From: Aspidiotus rigidus
Lineage: Eukaryota > Arthropoda > Insecta > Hemiptera > Diaspididae
Assembly: GCA_035079385.1 (NCBI GenBank)
Contig: JAVHKY010000028.1
Span: forward strand, 3,162,001-3,226,000
Direction: 5' to 3'
Length of the DNA stretch: 64,000 bases
Shown: in pieces, positions 22,853 to 34,178 of the stretch
Numbering within the stretch: the first letter of the stretch is position 1
How the letters are laid out: each line of letters starts with the position of its first letter
The notes under the pieces: generated by a model
The model's database searches: none
What the model was told of the DNA's origin: nothing
Seen by the model: the letters and a program-made list of their open reading frames with translations, nothing else
Program-made: the position numbers and the translations under genes

Positions 22853-24922
22853 CTATTTGATTTCTTTTTTGGTTTTTAATATCTTTCTTATATATCCATC
22901 CAATTTTTGGTGGCATTCCCCGTTCTGCAGGCACTGTCCCAATTCCTCTGTAGTTATTTTAGCATCCCCCCTGATACGATCAAAATTTTTGCATTTTATA
23001 AAGGTGTGATCCAGATCATCATCAGAATTTAAGCATTCCCTGCATTGACTATCATTTATAATATTGAAATTTTTGAGGTAAGTTGCAAAATTCCCATGTC
23101 CCGTCAAATACTGTGTTAAAAAATAATTTGATTTCAATTTCTTGTTTTCAAGTCTTATCCCTATGTCTGGAATCAATTTAGCCGTTCTCCTACCTGTCTT
23201 TTCTTTTTCATATTGTTCCTGCCAATTTTTAATTGTATCTAATCTTATTGTTTTTATGCTTTCTACCATTTCTTTTTTCGTTATTTTATTTTCTTTGAAT
23301 TTAATTTTCAATGTTTTTATTTTGTTAGTTTGGCTTAATCGCAAATCAATTGGGGTTATTCCAGCTATAACGTGTGAGGCTGTATGAGATACTGTTCTGT
23401 ATGCTGAAATTATTCCTATTAATACTGTCCTTTGGAGTGATTTTAGTTTCTTAATCTCAGTATTCCTAAGCTTCTCAAAATAAGCAAGGGAGCCATATTC
23501 TATTATTGAGCGAAAAAGTGCATTGTACAATATTTCTCTTTTATATGTGTCCATACCAAAAGTGTTACCATATAAAGCCCAAATTTTATTATAATATTTT
23601 CTTAATTTGTTTGTAATGTATTCCACGTGTTTATTATAGTTTAGGTTTTGGTCGATGATTATTCCTAGATTTCTCATTTCTGTATGGAATATTATTTTCT
23701 CCTGCCCCAACTTTATTTTTCCTTCCATTCTTTTTTGAAATTCGTATTTTTTATGTCTCCGAGATAAGAAAAGCATCTGTGTTTTATTCGGGTTGAGTGT
23801 TAGGCCTAAGTATTCCAGTTTAAGTTTTATCATTTCTATCTTATCGTTTATTAATTGAGAGTCAGTCATTTTATTTATTCCCACTATTATCAGCAGGTCA
23901 TCGGCATAGCTCAAGAGTTTGAATTTTTTAGTTTCCTTTACTGCTTCATGTACTTCAGTCATTGCAATATTAAACAATGTTGGCGATACGGCTGAGCCTT
24001 GTGGTACTCCAGAGGATAGAGCATGTTCTAACTTTAGGTTATTATCTTTGTCAAAGAAACATATTTTTCTATTTTCAAAGTAGTTCTGAATAATTTGTAT
24101 TAATTGACTATTAATCTTCTTTTTCTCCATTGTTTCTAGTAATCTTGACCATTTGACCCAGTTGAAATCCCCTGTAATATCAAAACTAACTAAAATTACA
24201 TGTTTAAATATTTTTCTAAATTGGTCCAGGATTTTAGTTAATTCAATCAAGGCTGTTTCTGTGGATCGCCCTTCTCTAAATCCATATTGTTGTTCATGAA
24301 AAATGCTAAGTTTTTCAATTTCTTGATTAAGATAATATTTTATTATTTTCTCATAAACTTTTCCAAGGGTGGGCAGTAAGGTTAGTGGTCTATATGAGTT
24401 TATTTCAGCAGGATTCTTATTAGGTTTATTCAAGAGTTTTATTTTACCTAGTTTCCACGTTTCTGGGAAATAGTTCATGCTTAAAAGTTTCTGAAAAATT
24501 GTTTTGAAGATTTCTGGGGACTGTTTGTTAATTATTTTGAGCATTTTATTGGAGATATCATCATGGCCATTAGCCTTCCTCTTGTTTAGTTTTTTTATTA
24601 TGTTTTTTATTAGGAGCTCGTCAATTTCTATGTTATTTCTTTGTTCATTCTCATATTCTTTGAGGGGATCATTTATGTTTGGGAAAAAATTTAGAAAAAT
24701 TTCTTTGTACTTTTCTTTTTCTTCAGTGATAATTTTATTACCAAGCTTGATGGGAGGGAATTCAAATTTCTTATATTTCTCCATTATAATTTTGTACGGT
24801 TTTCCCCAAGCTGAGCTCTCGGTTATAAGATTCTTCCATATCTTATTTTTATTCTCTATTATTTCCTGCGTATACTGTGATTTCAAAATTTTCATTAATT
24901 CTATTAGACTCTCTAGGTACAT
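22853..24922 (-). CDS. LINE reverse transcriptase with C-terminal zinc knuckle (R1/TRAS-like)
   Basis: The 689-codon frame encodes the RT that drives target-primed reverse transcription. Residues 29-50 are linker (WKNLITESSAWGKPYK). Fingers: NSYRPLTLLPTLGKVYEKII (175-194). Motif A: SFDITGDF (D248). Motif B: SGVPQGSAVSP (304-314). Motif C: YADD (339-342). Thumb: LYNALFRSIIEYGSLAYF (465-482) and SAYRTVS (506-512). C-terminus: LTQYLTGHGNF followed by C627-x2-C630-x8-H639-x4-C644, the CCHC arrangement of R1-clade ORF2. Codons upstream of the first Met, back to the stop at 25130-25132, are also coding by homology. The annotated start is therefore only the first Met after linker sequence and not the native start. 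All catalytic residues are present, but the N-terminal endonuclease is mostly lost. Confidence 0.9.
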   Translation of the reverse strand: MYLESLIELMKILKSQYTQEIIENKNKIWKNLITESSAWGKPYKIIMEKYKKFEFPPIKLGNKIITEEKEKYKEIFLNFFPNINDPLKEYENEQRNNIEIDELLIKNIIKKLNKRKANGHDDISNKMLKIINKQSPEIFKTIFQKLLSMNYFPETWKLGKIKLLNKPNKNPAEINSYRPLTLLPTLGKVYEKIIKYYLNQEIEKLSIFHEQQYGFREGRSTETALIELTKILDQFRKIFKHVILVSFDITGDFNWVKWSRLLETMEKKKINSQLIQIIQNYFENRKICFFDKDNNLKLEHALSSGVPQGSAVSPTLFNIAMTEVHEAVKETKKFKLLSYADDLLIIVGINKMTDSQLINDKIEMIKLKLEYLGLTLNPNKTQMLFLSRRHKKYEFQKRMEGKIKLGQEKIIFHTEMRNLGIIIDQNLNYNKHVEYITNKLRKYYNKIWALYGNTFGMDTYKREILYNALFRSIIEYGSLAYFEKLRNTEIKKLKSLQRTVLIGIISAYRTVSHTASHVIAGITPIDLRLSQTNKIKTLKIKFKENKITKKEMVESIKTIRLDTIKNWQEQYEKEKTGRRTAKLIPDIGIRLENKKLKSNYFLTQYLTGHGNFATYLKNFNIINDSQCRECLNSDDDLDHTFIKCKNFDRIRGDAKITTEELGQCLQNGECHQKLDGYIRKILKTKKEIK

Positions 24923-25400
24923 GTTTTTTTTGCCTCTTTTATATTTGTATTTAAGTTTAGTTAGCTTTTTAATTAGTTTTTTCTGGGTTTCTAATCTATC
25001 ATTCCACCATATCTCATTTTTCCTTCCTGTTATCTCAACTAGACATTCTTTTCGCTTACTCTTGATTATTTCAGAGAATTCTATTAATTGGTTGTCTAGC
25101 TCTTTTATGTCAATACTGTTTTCAATTTTTTACACTATTTCGTCAAAATCTGTTACTTCAATTATCCTTTCAAACTTTTCATAATTAACAGCCCATGTTT
25201 TGTTTTTTTCATGTTCAAAATTGCAAATATCTGTAATTTCAAAGTTTATTGATTTATGGTACGAAAGACTTTCATTTTTAATTTTAATGTTTTGAACCTG
25301 ATTTTTAATCCTTTCATTGGTGATTATCAGATCAATTACGCTAGATCCGTTTTTATTTTCAAATGTGAACTTACCATGTGATGAACCACTACTTCCATCA

Positions 25401-25480
25401 GGTGAATTATCGATAGGTGAACTTTCTGTAAGTGAATCTTAATCGGTGAATTTTTTTAGGTGAAAAATATTTCGGTGAAA
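25401..25480. repeat. GGTGAA motif array at 14-15 bp spacing
   Basis: GGTGAA or AGTGAA begins at 25401, 25416, 25431, 25445, 25459 and 25474. The bases between motifs are not conserved. It abuts the 5' truncation point of the LINE. No function is known to me. Confidence 0.6.
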
Positions 25481-25884
25481 CACCGTAATCCCGATCAAGC
25501 AATTTGCAAAAATGTCCATCGATAAGTGCACTAGACTTACATTATAAACTCTTGAATTTGTAAGATAGGCTCTATCTGAGATTTGAATAAAAAAATACTC
25601 ATTTCATAAACATAATACTTGTTGCGTTCATAAAAAATTAATAATAAATGTCTCGGTCAAAAAAATTTTTTGGTTTTAGATACTTACCTAGCAAAATACC
25701 TATATTATAGCGCAACTATAACAAAACCTTGAAAAAAATCCCCCTCCCCCAAGATGACGGTCTGGATCCGCGCCTGTTTAAGGCCTTGTTCTTTAGTATC
25801 GACACAAATAATGATGGGGTAGTACCCTAAAGTATTCTTGTCAGCTACCTAATAAAGTAAAATTGTACACTTGAGAATTTCTCA

Positions 25885-26430
25885 GTGCCTAAATCGCCTT
25901 ATGACAACTCTGGGGAAGCCCAGAGAAGCTAGAAGAAGGAGGATGACAAGCGCCCCATTGTCGATGTTCCTATAATTATGGTATACCAATATGGACCAAC
26001 TCCACGCAGATGATGAACCAGAGGAAAGAGATGGAGAAGTTCCTATGAAGAATTGCGCTGAAATGTGTTAGTGTCTACCACACAGTCTAGACAAAGCCTC
26101 TCTTTGGCTGTTTAGTACGTCTACTACGAATCGAGCTCCTTCTTAACGATAGAGTGGTGACGTTCAAAGTAGAGAGAAGGACAACGACTGATCAAGAGGC
26201 TTTACGGGTCAAGTTGGAAGCCAGCCGCTCCTTGCTTGAGTGAAGGGACGCGAGAATTTCCCAAAGCGAGGAGCTAAGTAAATTGACGACCCGTGTGTTA
26301 ATATGCGGCCTTCATGAGGGAATGAACAGAGACCGTGGTCAGCTGAATTTTCACCTGACGCAAGCGTCAAATGGGCATAGCTGTTTTAGAACCTTCATGA
26401 GAAGTTAAGCAGCGGGTTCGCATGAAAATG
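25885..26430 (+). mobile_element. R1-clade LINE, copy 4 (thumb to C-terminus scrap)
   Basis: Plus-strand translations in shifting frames give GKPREARRRRMTSAP (compare GGPREARRRIMMSTA in copy 1), then a region encoding ALRV-like and QLNFHLTQ-like blocks (about 26200-26370), ending at GAGAAGTTAA near 26405. It is heavily mutated, with both ends truncated. Confidence 0.75.
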
Positions 26431-28740
26431 CGACTGCACGTATGCAACACAAGCGATCCCCCTTTCCCAAAGAATGACCACAGCGTGTCAATACTTTTCT
26501 TCAATTCTGGTACATGTTCTCCGAAATCATTGTACTTTTCGAGATAATTCTCTTCAATATGAAACTGTTAGCTCGATGCATAATTTGATTTATCATAAAT
26601 ACACGTCTTTTTAGTTCTACGTACATTCTCGAAAATTATGGAACGTGATTCTGACGTTTGAATTACAGTCCGATATATTCTAAAATTGAATTATTGAAAG
26701 TTGTAGCCTTCAGACACGGCGCGAGACCAATCGCATCTTGATATTGGTAATAGGCCCATCATTGTGCATAGCTTCGACTGAATTATATCGCCGACTAGAA
26801 TGAGAATTGATAACACTCGTAAATAAATATGTACAAGTATTGGCGTTCGTTCGCATTTTTCCAATAATCGTTTTCAATCGTTTTCAGATCCGGTCGCACG
26901 CTCGGAGCAAGAAACTAGTCCTTTATATGAATGCAAGCGAGCTGGTTCCAGTTCATAATTTTTAATAATAATACACGCTCCGTACGATAATAAACACGCT
27001 ATTCGTTTTCCGATTAACACGTAGTTATTTGTCAGCTCATTAGTGAATGTACGTAAGGGTGACAGTTTTAAGACGATAATTCCTTCGCGCATAGACTATA
27101 CATATACACATACGTATTTTAATTTCATGTCAGGTTACTCCGACCAAAGCGTACGGTATTATAAAAATAAGACCCGTCGAGCTTTTTGATCGTTAACGAA
27201 ATGCCCCCATTGCTCCGGCAATTGACTTGTATTCGATCGTATACCGGATACGTCTGAAAAAAATAGAGCTATACAAAAGAAAACGAGGCAGAACCTTGGG
27301 ACAGATCTGCGAAAAATAATGGACGTCATTACCTTTGATTTGCGCCCAAGCTACGCTCACTTATTCAATGTTCGTGTCATTGATACCGATCTACAATGGA
27401 TTTGCACATGTGTAAGAGCCAATAAACGCGGAGTCAAAAAGAAACGAGGAAAATTGTATGTACGTACCAGGGAAAACATTCATTTTACACGTGACAAATT
27501 GGTGGAAATTAAAAAAAAAAAAAAAAATTGTCCAGCGAATCGACGCGACAATTCTTCGTCGATCGACGGTGTAGTTAAATAAAAAAAAAAAAAAAATGCA
27601 CGAGAGAATTAAACGAAGCGTTTGTGGCGATATTATTAATTTGTAAACGGCAGCAGGGACGGTAGCGGCTATGATATTGATCGTGTAAATTATGTACTTT
27701 CATGCGAGAACATAAAACATGAAATTCAAACGCCCGTTTATTTATTTAACGACGTGCCCGCCGTTTACTGGTCGCGACTCGTCTGCGGACGTAAACTTCA
27801 GTCTCCCTTCCGTAATTGGATAGCAAGGTGGTAGATAATCATCTCGGGAAAATATTAAGAGCTCTGAATTACTATAGTTGTCGATAGAAGCGGTATGTGG
27901 AAAATATTGTCCAGCATCCGGAAATCCACAGATCCCCTATCGCGAAGACAAACGTTCGCGTACGATGATTTCCGAAATTTTCACATCGTTCATTCAACGT
28001 GTCTCGATGCGGTAAACGATGAGCACATCAAAGTGAGGCACGGATTAGATGCGAACCTGAAACGGGAACAAAATCGGCCTAGAACGAGTTGCACATTACG
28101 ACGAACACAAAACGGCCCAAAACAAAACCACGTACTAATGAAACGAAATAAACGCATAGGACAAACTATACACAGTCAAAAGTGAGCTTATTCGTTAGAT
28201 GAACGAGAGGACGATGGAGGGCAGGGGTGAGGACGCGAACCGAGTGAGCAGTAATTAAACGCCAGAATCTCGAACGCAAATCTGTACTTTCTATGTCGTG
28301 GCCGAGAAATTTGGAAATTCTAGTTGATGACACAACGGATGAAAGGGTCAGCTTATTCACGGTTTTTCAGTCTAGGATCAGCCACAATGTCTACAGTGCA
28401 GGATCATTGTTTTTTATAGTCTCATCTCCAAATTTTGCAAACTTTTACTCCATCTAGTGAAGCGAGGATTTATCGCATTCTTTCAGTGAGGTGTTCAAAG
28501 TCTGAATACTCTGAATACAATGCATTTTCAGTTTCAAAAATATTTTTGTAGAGTCTAAGACTTTATCTTCACGTGTAATTTATAGGAAGTTAGTTTTCTC
28601 TCTAACTTGTGACCAATTTTTCATTCGAGTCCTTTGTCGCTCACTATAGGTTTATCATAACAATTGCTTGACCTTGGGAATGGAGTTTAACCCTCGCATA
28701 CCCAATTGATATAGCAGTTTACGATAGCATTATTGTAAGA
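26431..28740. other. No recognisable gene
   Basis: CpG-containing unique DNA with A-runs at 27511-27527 and 27581-27596. The frame at 27895-28185 (96 codons) has no recognisable domain or homology that I can name. Confidence 0.45.
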
Positions 28741-28744
28741 TAAA

Positions 28745-28937
28745 CTTCAGTCCCCATTTTTCAGTCCAGCATTATGGTCGTGGGAATATCCAGACACTGG
28801 CTTGTCGGATTTCTTATGGTGAAGAGAAGGAAGGAAGAGGAAATATGACGAAAAAATCTTCCAGCCCGGACGGGAATCGAACCCACGACCTCTCGTTTTC
28901 ATGACAAGTGCGATGACCACTACGCTATCAGCCTCTA
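28745..28937 (-). mobile_element. tRNA-headed SINE candidate
   Basis: The minus strand from 28937 carries a TAGCGTAGTGGTCA box (polymerase III A box) and, about 45 bp on, GGTTCGATTCC (B box). D-stem GCG/CGC and an anticodon-like stem CTTGT/ACGAG can be drawn. The acceptor stem does not pair and the T-stem needs G-U pairs, so it is not a working tRNA. A T/C-rich body follows to about 28745. That layout (tRNA-like head, unrelated body) defines a tRNA-derived SINE, but no second copy is in the window to fix the borders. Confidence 0.6.
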
Positions 28938-29159
28938 AGATTAGATCGTCATATTTCGCCTTCAGATGGACGTTCCAGCCTTGTGAGAGACCGTACATTT
29001 TAGGCCGTTGCAAATGCACACAGACGCCTAGAGTGAAGTGTGATGGTGGGACGCCGGTACAAAAGAGGAAGCCTAGTCCCAAACTTACGAATTTTCGATG
29101 GCGAATAAAGGCACATTCAAAACATCAACCAGTTGAAATCTCCGTATGACTTCATCACC

Positions 29160-30205
29160 ATCCGTCAAATCCGCTTTTGACGTCATCAAGCTTGCGACGT
29201 CATAAAAAACCGTGACGTCATCAGCTTGAATTTGCCAGTGACGTCATCAAAGTTGTAAGCAGAGCATTGCAGCCAGCCAAAAGCCGGAAGCTATATTTTT
29301 CAAGGTTGTAAGTTTAAGTCAAAAGCCGGAGTGTTTCATCAAAACAGCGGAAAGCTAGAGCCAAAAGCCGAAAGTCAGCTGTATTTTTTAGGTATTTTCA
29401 AAGCCAAAAGCCAAAGCCAAAGTTGTATTTTTCAAGGCTCTAAGTTTAAGCTGAAAGTCTAAGCTGTATGATACGGCTGCAATGCTCTGCTTGTAAGGCA
29501 TTAGTTTGTAGAATATTACAGCCAGCTGAAAGCCAGAAGCCAAATTCAGCAGAATTTTTACTCATGAGAGAGAAGTGCGACGTCATCGAAAACCGTGACG
29601 TCATCAAACTTATTAGCCATTAGTTTGTAGAATATTGAAGCCAGCTGAAAGCCAAAAGCCGAATTCAGCAGAATTTTTACCCATGAGAAAGAAGTGCGAC
29701 GTCATCAAAAGCCGTGACGCCATCAGCTTGAATTCGCCAGTGATGTCATTAAACTTGTAAGCAAAGCATTGCAGCCAGCCAAAAACCGAAAGCTAAAGCC
29801 AAAAGCCAGCTGAACAGCCGAAAGCTAGAGCCAAAAGCCAAAAGTCAGCTGTATTTTTTAGGTATTTTCAAACCCAAAAGCCAAAGCCAAAGTTGTATTT
29901 TTCAAGGTTCTAAGTTTAAGCTGAAAGTCTAAGCTGTATGATACAGCTGCAATGCTCTGCTTGTAAGGCATTAGTTTGTAGAATATTGCAGCCAGCTGAA
30001 AGCCAAAAGCCGAATTCAGCAGAATTTTTACTCATGAGAAAGAAGCGCGACGTCATCAAAAACCGTGACGCCATCAGTTTGAATTCGCCAGTGACGTCAT
30101 TAAACTTGTAAGGCATTAGTTTGTAGAATATTGCAGCCAGCTGAAAGCCAAAAGCCGAATTCAGCAGAATTTTTACTCATGAGAGAGAAGTGCGAGGTCA
30201 TCAAA
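29160..30205. repeat. Composite repeat block with GACGTCA sites and AAAGCC-rich minisatellite
   Basis: A unit beginning GGCATTAGTTTGTAGAATAT, followed by CAGCCAGCTGAAAGCC and GAATTCAGCAGAATTTTTAC, appears four times (about 29492, 29612, 29970 and 30112), each followed by GCGACGTCATC or a variant and CCGTGACGTCATC. Around these, an AGCAGAGCATTGCAGCC block (about 29256) and its reverse complement (about 29473) bracket AAAGCC-rich sequence. The arrangement recurs at about 29760-29973, giving two copies of a 230-bp MITE-like hairpin. About nine GACGTCA palindromes occur in 1 kb. Confidence 0.75.
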
Positions 30206-30254
30206 AATTGACCAATGTGCTGCGTTTCTATTGGTTACCAGGCTTGCCACCATC

Positions 30255-30740
30255 TTATTGGTTGGTTCTGTTCTTCACCAGGCTGAATAACCTCTTGCTG
30301 TCAAATGTGATTACATCGTTTAAAAGGCTGGCTTTCTTTCTTCTTGCCTTTCCACCGTTTGTTCCCCGGAGTTTTCTTCTCTTTGTGCGATTCTCTACGT
30401 GTATGACTTCAAATATTTCTTCTACATTGTGTTTTTCTTGATTGCAGTGTTTACCGAACAGTGACCTCTCATCTTTTTTCTCCCTCGATGTTTTGTGTTC
30501 CGCTTTTCGTGTGTAGTCCTCCTTCTCCATTACCACTACCGTGTTGCCTTTGTTCCCCATTGTCGAAATCAGGTTGCTCTGTCGGATCTTCTTTTGTAGA
30601 TTTGTGACCTTATTCTGCATTACTTGCGTTCTGTCATCGGTTTGGCACATATTCTCCTTGATGTCCAACAGTACTTTCCCAATTCTGGTTCGGGCTTCTG
30701 GTCTTCCATGGTTTGGATTACTTGTTCGCAGCTAATGGCT
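30255..30740 (-). pseudogene. Penelope-like element scrap (pre-RT region)
   Basis: On the minus strand a 137-codon frame contains IRQSNLISTMGNKGNTVVVM and EKEDYTRK. This resembles the 'KADKGN-VVV-D--DY--K' block that precedes the RT core in Penelope-like elements. Equivalent blocks occur at about 51210-51270 (with a following RT) and 58110-58160. Downstream residues (Lys/Arg/Glu-rich) do not match the RT, so the copy is truncated or rearranged. A frameshift separates an upstream frame (KYVQPEKLNQCKFDKKAISC). Confidence 0.5.
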
Positions 30741-30859
30741 TTTTTGTCAAACTTACACTGGTTCAATTTTTCTGGCTGCACATACTTGATGCCTTTTTCC
30801 TACAGTCTTTCTTCTTCTTCCGTGGATGTGACGCTTGATAGGTTGTCGGTTTGAGGAGC

Positions 30860-33800
30860 AATGTTGGGCTTAGGTGTCACTGTCTCCTTCTTTCTTCCTC
30901 CTTCATCAATAAAAAGGAGATATTCGATGTTGAGGGTTGGATTATAGAGACCCATTATTGAGGTGAAGACAAGCGCTACAAATTGCGGTAAGGGATTCAA
31001 TCCGCTTTGTTTCGCGATTATTTTCTTCACGTACTGGGATTGATGATGTAGGCCTTACTTCTTGAGTGTGTTTTGGAACCGGTTGTGACGGTATTGATAA
31101 TTGATATGAGAGATAGCAAGATACCGAATAAAGGGGAGTCTTCAAATGTTTAACAAAATAATATCGCTCGTATCTATCAGCAGAAAAAAAGTAAAAAAAT
31201 CTGACGACGTCGCGCATCGCGTGTCCCCCCTCCCTTTCTGTCACAGATACAAAAAATAAAAGAGAAACAAAAAATTGCTCATCTCGGTAATTTCTTTTTT
31301 TTTTCTTGTTCTTCCACTCTCTTCGTTAGATCTTCCTCATTTTTCATTCATTCTTTCGCGACTCTTCTAACTAATTTGATGTACTTCAGAGGGTATACGA
31401 ATCTATTTCCGAAAGAAAGTCAAAAGAAAAGTCCGCTCCTATGAACCATGTATATTAAGATAGCATAATAATTTATCCGCTTCGAAATTAAAGATATCTG
31501 TATCGACTATATAGTACTACTAGTGCAGAGTGCATTCGCGGGAAGGGATAAAGAAAAAAAAAAAAACGTCAAGTCGATGTCGCTCGTAAGAGATGAACGA
31601 AAAAAAAAAGTAGGTAGGATGCAAGACGAAGATAAAAAAATAAAAAAAATTGAATTTTCTTCTCGTTACGACTCATTTGACAGTGTTCATGCGATCTTCT
31701 TAATGAATTCAATTTTGGAGAGCGTGCGGAAAATTTGAAAAATAAGACAAAAGCGAGATAATTTACCCTTCTTTTTTTTTTTGACGTTGTTGAATTTTTC
31801 ATGTCCCGTTGCGCTGCGTCTGGGGCATGAGTGTACAATCAAGTTAAAGTTACTTTTGTCAACTTCGTACACGATAAGTAGCAGAAAGAAAGATTACCCG
31901 AATAAAAGTGCGACACGACGAACTCGCGTTACGAATCTTTCGAACTCTTTGATCTAATTTACTCCCCGTCGATCATTTAATCTCCTTAGAGCTGTACGAA
32001 ATTCTGTTCGCACGCTGAGGCGGAGGACTTGCGTCGTCGCGTTGATAAGTTTTGCTTTTTGCTGGTGAGATGAATTTAAATATTAAAATACGAACAGTCC
32101 ACATGGGTATACTTATTAAATCGAAGGCTCTGCTTTGTTCTTGGGTAGGGTTTAACTTCTTTCTTGACTAACAAATTCGTATATTAACAGTGAATTTACG
32201 GTTCCATCTTTTGGAATGGTGTAAACTCGTGCGCAAGTGCTTTTGTAAATGTCCCGCAGTTGGAACATGGTGTCGGTTGTGATGAGACCGTGCGTAGAAC
32301 AAGGGTGCGAGAGGTTCCACCATGTTAAACGGGGTCCAATACAGACAGGTCCTTACACCGTTATTCGGCTTATAAAAGTCGGCGATGTTGATGATAGTAG
32401 ACCAAAGACTGCAGAATAAAAGAGTATGCCTGCGCTGGGACTCTTCAATTTAAGCCGACTGAAAAGTCTTTTACGTGCGAAATTACGGCATGCGGACAAC
32501 TTGGTACTGATCGGAAACACAGGAAATACCGGCTAGGTATGGAAGTCAACACCGCTAAAACCAATGCCTTTTTGTTGGTTACACTTTTCTGTTTTCCGTT
32601 ACCTTAGCGCTAAATGATTGGACTCAGGAAGTCGATAACCTCAAACCCTCCCGGGAAGTCACACTGACGGACCTTTGATTAACTATAACCGAAATATTCA
32701 GCGCGTAAAACATATTTCGCACTGTACGACCTCTGGCGTCCAAAGGGCAGTAATTTAAGATGTGACTAATAAAACCATTCCGTAAAGCGCGAAGATGAAA
32801 ATATTTTCAAATTGAAACCACCCTCAAAAGTAGCTATACATAATTAAAAAAATTGTAATGAAGCGAACGTAATTTACATTTCCGTTTCTCGCTTCCTCGT
32901 CATTTTCCGCAGAGTAAAATTCAAATCGTTTCTCGAGTTTTCTGTTTGACCTAAATACATTACGACAATCGAGTAAATACTCGGTTCACACTTTTCTCTT
33001 TTCGCGCCCTTCCCTCCGAGTTAACGACGTCGATATTTCCTTTGTATATAACGTGTCGACGTCAATATATAACAACATGTCATAGAGTTGACTGCATTTT
33101 GTACTTCTCGCCGAGACCATAATCGTAAATCGCGCGAATACGATTCGGTTTTACGTGGCGCGGTCTTCTTCGTCGCTTCGCGAAAAGAGTGTTTTCGCAA
33201 TCGGACGAGTATTTATAGCGCGTAGCCCGGCTGCCGAGTAATTAAATATTCGCTACCGCCGCCACACGGCAGACGGCTTGCGATATCCGTCGGCCGACTC
33301 GGCCCGACGTAATCGTCTCGCGGACGAATAAAATTCCGCAAAAGCTGTTCGAGTAAATCGCCTGTTTTATCTTCATCGACGATATTCGTCGTATCGTATA
33401 ACCATCTTTAAAGGTTTTTACTTTTATTGAGCCTATTTGCCTTCCCAATCCTAACCACGGTTGCTAATTAAACTCATCCTTACCCCTTTTTATGGCGCGC
33501 GGCGGTTTCGATCCCTTGGGCTTCCTCGCGGTATTCTTCACTCTGACTTCTGTTACCTTCTCGCGTAGTGCTCACCTGCCCTATAATGGTGTGCGTGAAT
33601 ATTGAATGGCCTCTCAAAATAAGCAACGAACTCTCTCGGTTTGTGTGAATTTGAAAGCTTTGGTTTGACTTCGACCTCGTCGTCATTTCCTCCGCAATCA
33701 ACGTATTAACGACGACCGAAAGATGAAACTTTTGCCCAACACTCACTATCGCGACTCTATTTCTCTAGTTTTAGTTTACACAAATCGTCGAATAAAATTT

Positions 33801-34178
33801 TTTCTGTTTTGAACATTGGAATCTGCTATATGGAGGACTATTTGAGGAGAAAGTCCACGATCTGCCGTCCGTTTGAAAAACTGCGGTACTCCCATCTGTG
33901 TGTATGAAAAAGGCGAGGGAGACTTGCAGAATACTCGACTTTCGACCTGTGTACATATTTTTATAAGGTGGTGAACATGGTGCAGGTTTTGGGAATTCCT
34001 CGTCAGTCTTTCCAAGACTTCATGACCTAGTAAGTGACCTTGACCTGCTTTAGAGATTCTGAAAATTCCTAAGCTCTTTTCTATGCATCACCCTCGTGGT
34101 AATAATCAACGAACCGTCTACGTTTTCAACAACGCGAATATTTGTCTGGTACGTGTTAGTCAATGGCGTGCAATAAAC
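30860..34178. other. No recognisable gene
   Basis: CpG-containing unique DNA with purine- and pyrimidine-rich tracts (31290-31340, 31550-31640). Small frames (33242-33448, 33480-33746 and others, minus strand) have no recognisable domains. No repeat shared with other parts of the window was noticed. Confidence 0.45.

Larger units (their letters stand above)
22541..25400 (-). mobile_element. R1/TRAS-like LINE with long open ORF2 and poly(A) tail
   Basis: On the minus strand the order is: the end of an endonuclease domain (FTFENKNGSSVIDLIITN, about 25370-25310), the linker (EIWWNDRLETQKKLIKKLTK), the RT, a Cys/His domain and a 3' UTR of about 290 bp. The UTR contains a hairpin at 22591-22643 and ends in a poly(A) tail (poly-T 22543-22560). 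The element is 5'-truncated near 25400. Its codons are far richer in A/T (Lys, Ile, Asn) than those of the R1 family at 1-2165, so this is a distinct lineage. One in-frame stop (25130-25132) is the only lesion seen in the retained part. Confidence 0.88.

Noticed and set aside
22515..23009. 164-codon plus-strand frame with hydrophobic runs
   Set aside because: It is translated from the poly-T tail, T-rich 3' UTR and antisense C-terminus of the LINE.
24504..25184. 226-codon plus-strand frame, rich in Phe, Ser, Ile and Leu, as a membrane protein
   Set aside because: It is antisense to the Lys/Asn/Ile-rich LINE ORF, which has real RT motifs. The hydrophobic composition is the complement of that coding strand.
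28863..28937. Functional tRNA gene
   Set aside because: The acceptor stem cannot pair, the T-stem needs G-U pairs, and position 33 of the anticodon loop is not U.
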